This document shows, piece after piece, positions 52,320-55,672 of a stretch of 55,672 nt of DNA. The notes under the pieces are model-generated. The model had not been told where the DNA came from and did no database searches. It saw nothing but the letters and a program-made list of their open reading frames with translations. This stretch comes from Pseudomonadota bacterium (lineage in GTDB: Bacteria > Cyanobacteriota > Vampirovibrionia > Obscuribacterales > Obscuribacteraceae): assembly GCA_021325555.1 (NCBI GenBank), contig JAJPGY010000027.1, positions 1 to 55,672 on the forward strand. Reading direction: 5' to 3'. The first letter of the stretch is position 1, and every line of letters starts with the position of its first letter. Made by a program: the position numbers and the translations under genes.

Positions 52320-53273
52320 TCACCGACCCGCATGCGCACCGGGATGGCGTCCGAGCGTAAGGCGCCCGGCGCCGGAGGCTACGAGACCGGGAGGCACAGG
52401 AGCGAGCTCCGCCATCCCGCGGCTGGTAAGGAACTGGCGGAAAAGCGCCATCATATCTTTGCCGTTGTAGCGATACCAGGGGCTGAACGGGCGCACGAGC
52501 ACAAACTCTGAAACGATCTTGTCCAGCCGGATCGCCGTGCCGAGTTGATCGAAGGTCTTGACTGATGTCTCGCATCTGATGAATCCCTTGCCCGCAGGCC
52601 GGTAGGTCTGCAATGACTCCGTCTGCTGGACCTCCAGGATCTTCTTCGTGCCTTTCTGTATGGCGAGATTGGTCGATTGGAACCTGTAAACGACCCGGTC
52701 CGGCTTGAGCTCCACCGGCACCCTGCTGCGGATGTACTCGACCTCCACGTAGTTGCCGCCGTCCACGTCCCCGACGTACGGCGCGTGCTCGTACTCCCAG
52801 ATGTCGCCTTCGCGGTCGCGCAGAAAGCCGCTGTCCGCCTCCGCCCTGGTGATGTACGTTAGCCTGTCGTAGCTGCACCGGTGGGTTAGCAGGTCCTCGG
52901 CGTAGTACCGCGTGCTATTCTCCCGGCGCCAGCGCCCTGCCCTCCAGGCAGGAATCCAGTGCCAGTTGTTGCCCGGCGCCGGCGACGGCAGGCTGGACAC
53001 ATTAAATGTGCACCCTTCTCTTAGATCGGTTTCGACCGGCGACATCGACTCGCTGTGTTGCACGCTGCCCTTCAGCAGGAGCGAGCCTGACCCGCCGATG
53101 CGTGATGGAGGTTCCGGCAGGCGCGGCACGGGGGTGAAGGGACGCTCCCAGTCGAACCCGGCGCCGGCCATGCTGTCGGGTTGCTGTTCGTCCTGGGCCG
53201 GCGTCGCGGCTGTGCAGGCGCAGCTCAAAAGGAGCAGCACAAATCCCAGCGGGTGGATGTAACTCACTTTCAT
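52320..53273 (-). CDS. putative lipoprotein with YdcF-unrelated beta-rich domain (unknown function)
   Basis: 317 residues. The N-terminus (MKVSYIHPLGFVLLLLSCACTAA) has a lipobox-like LLSC, so it is probably a lipoprotein. The mature protein is beta-rich with Cys (GCTFNVSSLP, LTHRCSYDRLTY) and Trp/Tyr residues; RPFSPWYRYNGKDMMALFRQFL near the end is distinctive. I do not recognise a family. GAGG 5-7 nt before ATG 53273 is good; a longer frame upstream is not protein-like. It stands alone, on the strand opposite to the histidine kinase at 53602. Confidence 0.6.
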   Translation of the reverse strand: MKVSYIHPLGFVLLLLSCACTAATPAQDEQQPDSMAGAGFDWERPFTPVPRLPEPPSRIGGSGSLLLKGSVQHSESMSPVETDLREGCTFNVSSLPSPAPGNNWHWIPAWRAGRWRRENSTRYYAEDLLTHRCSYDRLTYITRAEADSGFLRDREGDIWEYEHAPYVGDVDGGNYVEVEYIRSRVPVELKPDRVVYRFQSTNLAIQKGTKKILEVQQTESLQTYRPAGKGFIRCETSVKTFDQLGTAIRLDKIVSEFVLVRPFSPWYRYNGKDMMALFRQFLTSRGMAELAPVPPGLVASGAGRLTLGRHPGAHAGR

Positions 53274-53601
53274 GACGCACCTCGCAGGCAACATTGCCTT
53301 GAATTGTTCTCCTGCGATCAAGCCTAGCCTGCCACGTTGCAGCATAAATGCAGTGCCGGCGGAAAGTGTCAGCTCTTGCCAAAACCGACTCTCTTGTTTT
53401 GCTTCACGCGGGCAAGGCCAGGACGCTGGCCATGGCCAGCTGAGCGCGTGACAACCCGACACAGACAGCGCCTGGAAGATCACCGGATTGCTAAAATGCG
53501 TTACGCCGGGTCAGGTCGCTGCAGCGTGATTATTTGTAGAAACTGCCACCCTGTGAAGCCCGTGGACCAGATCACCCCCGACACATTGACCGGTATTGGA
53601 A
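53274..53601. other. 328-nt intergenic region
   Basis: No convincing gene. It separates the lipoprotein gene from the divergent histidine-kinase gene and probably holds both promoters; none is clear enough to name. From here on the G+C content falls visibly. Confidence 0.4.
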
Positions 53602-55056
53602 ATGTCCGACCAGACAAAAAAGGATTCGCTGTCGAGTGCATTCATCAGGCTGTGGATGCTGATTTTGGTCATGAGTGCCGGTCTTGCGTGGCTCATGTGG
53701 CAAATTTTTCAGCAGGGCGTATATGGCGAGCTGCGTCAGGTTCGTTCGGAGGTTACGGCCGCGGCGCAGACCGTCAAGAGAAAGTACGAGTTATATATCA
53801 GTCAGCATCCGGCGGCAGGCGGTATTTCGGGCAGCGACTTCGACGTCTTGCTAAACACGGTTCTTTCCGACTACGACGGGATAGAAGGCGGCATCTGGAG
53901 CGGCTCGGGCGGGTTCATCGCTTACGCGTTCCCAAGCTACGGAGCGGAAAAGGGAATGCCTGAAGCTGAAAGACCTGGCATCGAGATGCTGGTGCGAAAA
54001 ACGCTGGCGTCGCGTCGACCTCAAACAGTGCAGCTGGATAGAAAGCGCAGAAAATTGATCATATACGCCTCGCCGCTTTCTGAACATGCTCCCCGGCTTG
54101 TTGTCTGGACAATGGGATGGGCGGCAATTGGCGCCGCCGCCGGTTATCAGAATTTTGTGCTCGGTCTGGCCGTTTTATTCGTGTTCGCTTTACTATCGGG
54201 ACTATGGCTGGGGCAATACTTTCGCCGATGGTCTATGCAGGTCAAACGTGTCGAGCAAGCGCTCTCCGGCGCCGTGACTACTGATATTCAGCCGATTGCT
54301 GAGACCGGCGAAATTGAACTTGATCGCATTGTAGCGGCATTCAACAAGCTGGGTAACCGCTGGAAGCTGGCTCAGGAAGAAGCATTAAAGCTTGCGAACG
54401 AGCTCGCCAGATCGGAGCGGCTTTCGATGTTGGGACGCATGGTGGCTGCGGTTGCCCACGAGATCCGCAATCCTCTGGGTACCATCCGGTTGCAGGCGGA
54501 AAATGCCGTACAGAATCCTGAACGCCAGCCACAGGCAATGCAATTAATCCTCGAGCAAGTTAACCGCATGGAGCGAGTGGTTGATAAACTGCTCGCCCTT
54601 TCTCAAATTCACGACGCGAGGCGATCGGATATCGCAGTTGCTGACTGGCTGAAGGAGCGCATCGCCGCACATGAGAGCCGGGCACGAGAGCACCGTATCA
54701 CCCTGACGCATCGAGCCCCTGATGAAATCTGGTCGTTTGATGGCGTTGCGCTTGGACGAGCTATCGACAATTTGATCGCAAACGCATTTCAACACGTTCC
54801 GGATGGCGGACAGATTGTCGCTTCTGCTCGCAGGGACAATTCCGATTACGTGTTTGTGGTGGAAGATTCAGGACCAGGCGTCCCGGAACAGGATCTCGAA
54901 AGAATCTTCGAGCCTTTCTTTACTACACGATCCGATGGCACGGGTTTGGGATTGAGCATCGTCAGGGAGATAGCGCAATCTCACGACGGACAGGTAAAGT
55001 GTGTCAAAGGCGAAATCGGGGCACGATTCGAAATGGTATTGCCATGTCCAAAGTAA
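53602..55056 (+). CDS. membrane sensor histidine kinase of an NtrB-type pair
   Basis: 484 residues. Two transmembrane helices (about residues 18-38 and 175-200) enclose an external sensor domain of about 130 residues. A HAMP-like segment (VKRVEQALSGAVTTDI) and HisKA (VAAVAHEIRNPLGTIRLQAE with the phospho-acceptor His) lead to HATPase (NLIANAFQHVPDGG, DSGPGVPEQDLERIFEPFF, GTGLGLSIVREI). The start is ATG 53602; a TTG two codons earlier is possible. It overlaps the regulator gene by 13 nt, so they form a two-component operon. Confidence 0.93.
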   Translation: MSDQTKKDSLSSAFIRLWMLILVMSAGLAWLMWQIFQQGVYGELRQVRSEVTAAAQTVKRKYELYISQHPAAGGISGSDFDVLLNTVLSDYDGIEGGIWSGSGGFIAYAFPSYGAEKGMPEAERPGIEMLVRKTLASRRPQTVQLDRKRRKLIIYASPLSEHAPRLVVWTMGWAAIGAAAGYQNFVLGLAVLFVFALLSGLWLGQYFRRWSMQVKRVEQALSGAVTTDIQPIAETGEIELDRIVAAFNKLGNRWKLAQEEALKLANELARSERLSMLGRMVAAVAHEIRNPLGTIRLQAENAVQNPERQPQAMQLILEQVNRMERVVDKLLALSQIHDARRSDIAVADWLKERIAAHESRAREHRITLTHRAPDEIWSFDGVALGRAIDNLIANAFQHVPDGGQIVASARRDNSDYVFVVEDSGPGVPEQDLERIFEPFFTTRSDGTGLGLSIVREIAQSHDGQVKCVKGEIGARFEMVLPCPK

Positions 55057-55672
55057 TGGTTGTTGACGACGATAAGGCGTTCCTAGCGGTCTTTGGCGAG
55101 ACGCTTGAAAGCCTGCGACAAGTCGTAATTGAGTGCACTTCTGGCGAGGAGGCCTTAAACCTGCTTGCCACAGATCCTGTGGACCTGATCTTTCTGGACT
55201 TGCGTTTGCCGGGTATGTCCGGGCTGGATGTGCTGCGCAGCATTCGTGCAGATGATCGCTTGCGGCATGTGCCTGTCGTAATCCTGACCGCATACGCGGA
55301 CAGCGAAAACACCATCGAAGCCATGAAGTTAGGCGCGTTCGATCATCTCACGAAGCCGATTGGACGGAATGACGTTGAAGCGGTGGTAAAAAGGGCGCTG
55401 GCGGGCCTGCAATTGAGCGCCGAATCCTCGAAGGCGCTCCAACAAGAAGACGCGCTTATCGGCGCAAGCCCATCTATGCGGCGGGTTGAAAAACTAGTGG
55501 GGGTGGCTGCGTCCACCTCCGCCCCGGTATGCCTGTTGGGCGAGACAGGCACCGGCAAAAAGAGAATTGCCCGGGCAATCCACGAGCATAGCGACAGGCA
55601 GCGACATGCTTTTCAGATAATTCCTTGCGCCACCATGAAGAACGAGAGCCTGGAGCAAATTTTAACTGGGGC
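55044..55672 (+). CDS. NtrC-family response regulator with sigma-54 AAA domain (partial)
   Basis: About 209 residues seen; the 3' end is cut by the window. The receiver domain has DDD near the N-terminus, LIFLDLRLPGMSG with the phospho-acceptor Asp, ILTAYA and LTKPI (Thr and Lys switch residues). It is followed by the sigma-54-interacting AAA+ domain with Walker A GETGTGKKRIARAIH and the start of the GAFTGA region (not yet reached). It would activate sigma-54 promoters when phosphorylated by the upstream kinase. No Shine-Dalgarno is needed because of the 13-nt overlap. Confidence 0.93.
   Translation, partial: MSKVMVVDDDKAFLAVFGETLESLRQVVIECTSGEEALNLLATDPVDLIFLDLRLPGMSGLDVLRSIRADDRLRHVPVVILTAYADSENTIEAMKLGAFDHLTKPIGRNDVEAVVKRALAGLQLSAESSKALQQEDALIGASPSMRRVEKLVGVAASTSAPVCLLGETGTGKKRIARAIHEHSDRQRHAFQIIPCATMKNESLEQILTG

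Overview
The window is GC-rich bacterial chromosome (roughly 60-65% G+C by eye) with densely packed genes, clear Shine-Dalgarno sites and no tRNA, rRNA, CRISPR array, insertion sequence or phage gene that I can see. The cell envelope looks diderm: there is a probable outer-membrane beta-barrel, a TonB-like protein, an EnvC/NlpD-type M23 protein and many secreted proteins. Two zinc-ribbon or eukaryote-like Ser/Thr kinases, a CHAT-TPR protein and DUF4384 proteins suggest a behaviourally complex lineage. The cluster of CHAT, sigma-like and FecR-like genes recalls the cyanobacterial/Vampirovibrionia side of the tree. The Gly/Asn-rich secreted protein at 39.9-41.1 kb and its SnoaL-like partner recall Planctomycetes. 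I cannot fix the taxon from sequence alone.

Layout. 0-13 kb: mostly minus-strand housekeeping genes (PrcB-like and zinc-ribbon membrane proteins, rhomboid protease, NanE, aldehyde dehydrogenase, CCA-adding enzyme, flippase-like membrane protein, corrinoid adenosyltransferase, acyl-CoA thioesterase), with plus-strand M23 endopeptidase, C-terminal processing protease and a beta-barrel protein. 14-26 kb: a 12-kb minus-strand cluster read in the order sigma-like/HhH protein, unknown 408-aa protein, frameshifted small gene, zinc-ribbon/PEGA membrane protein, zinc-ribbon Ser/Thr kinase, GT-C membrane protein, FecR-like polyproline protein, CHAT-TPR protease. Divergent from it (26.2-29.2 kb) lie a zinc-ribbon/coiled-coil protein, a membrane-anchored trypsin-DUF4384 fusion and a secreted DUF4384 protein. 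I regard this as the most likely undescribed system: a possible signal-controlled protease network joining a caspase-fold CHAT peptidase, a trypsin-like peptidase, a kinase and a sigma-like regulator.

29-39 kb: exported Fe/Mn superoxide dismutase, ACT-domain malic enzyme, a second Ser/Thr kinase, class II fumarase, patatin lipase, saccharopine-dehydrogenase-like protein, HIT protein, two tiny membrane peptides (38 and 22 aa), an HExxH protein, a small TPR protein and a TrmJ-type methyltransferase. 39-46.5 kb: secreted proteins, an AI-2E transporter remnant, a TonB-like protein, an ArsR regulator divergent from a damaged CoA-disulfide-reductase/rhodanese gene, and an alpha/beta hydrolase. 46.7-55.7 kb: two Hsp20 genes, an Rsm22-type methyltransferase, a histidine kinase, a thermonuclease with a Tyr/Gly-rich partner, a lipoprotein, and a histidine kinase with an NtrC-type regulator cut by the window end.

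Two genes (processing protease and Rsm22) are each preceded by a very short open frame with its own Shine-Dalgarno whose stop overlaps the start of the main gene (TTGA and GTGA), which suggests translational coupling.
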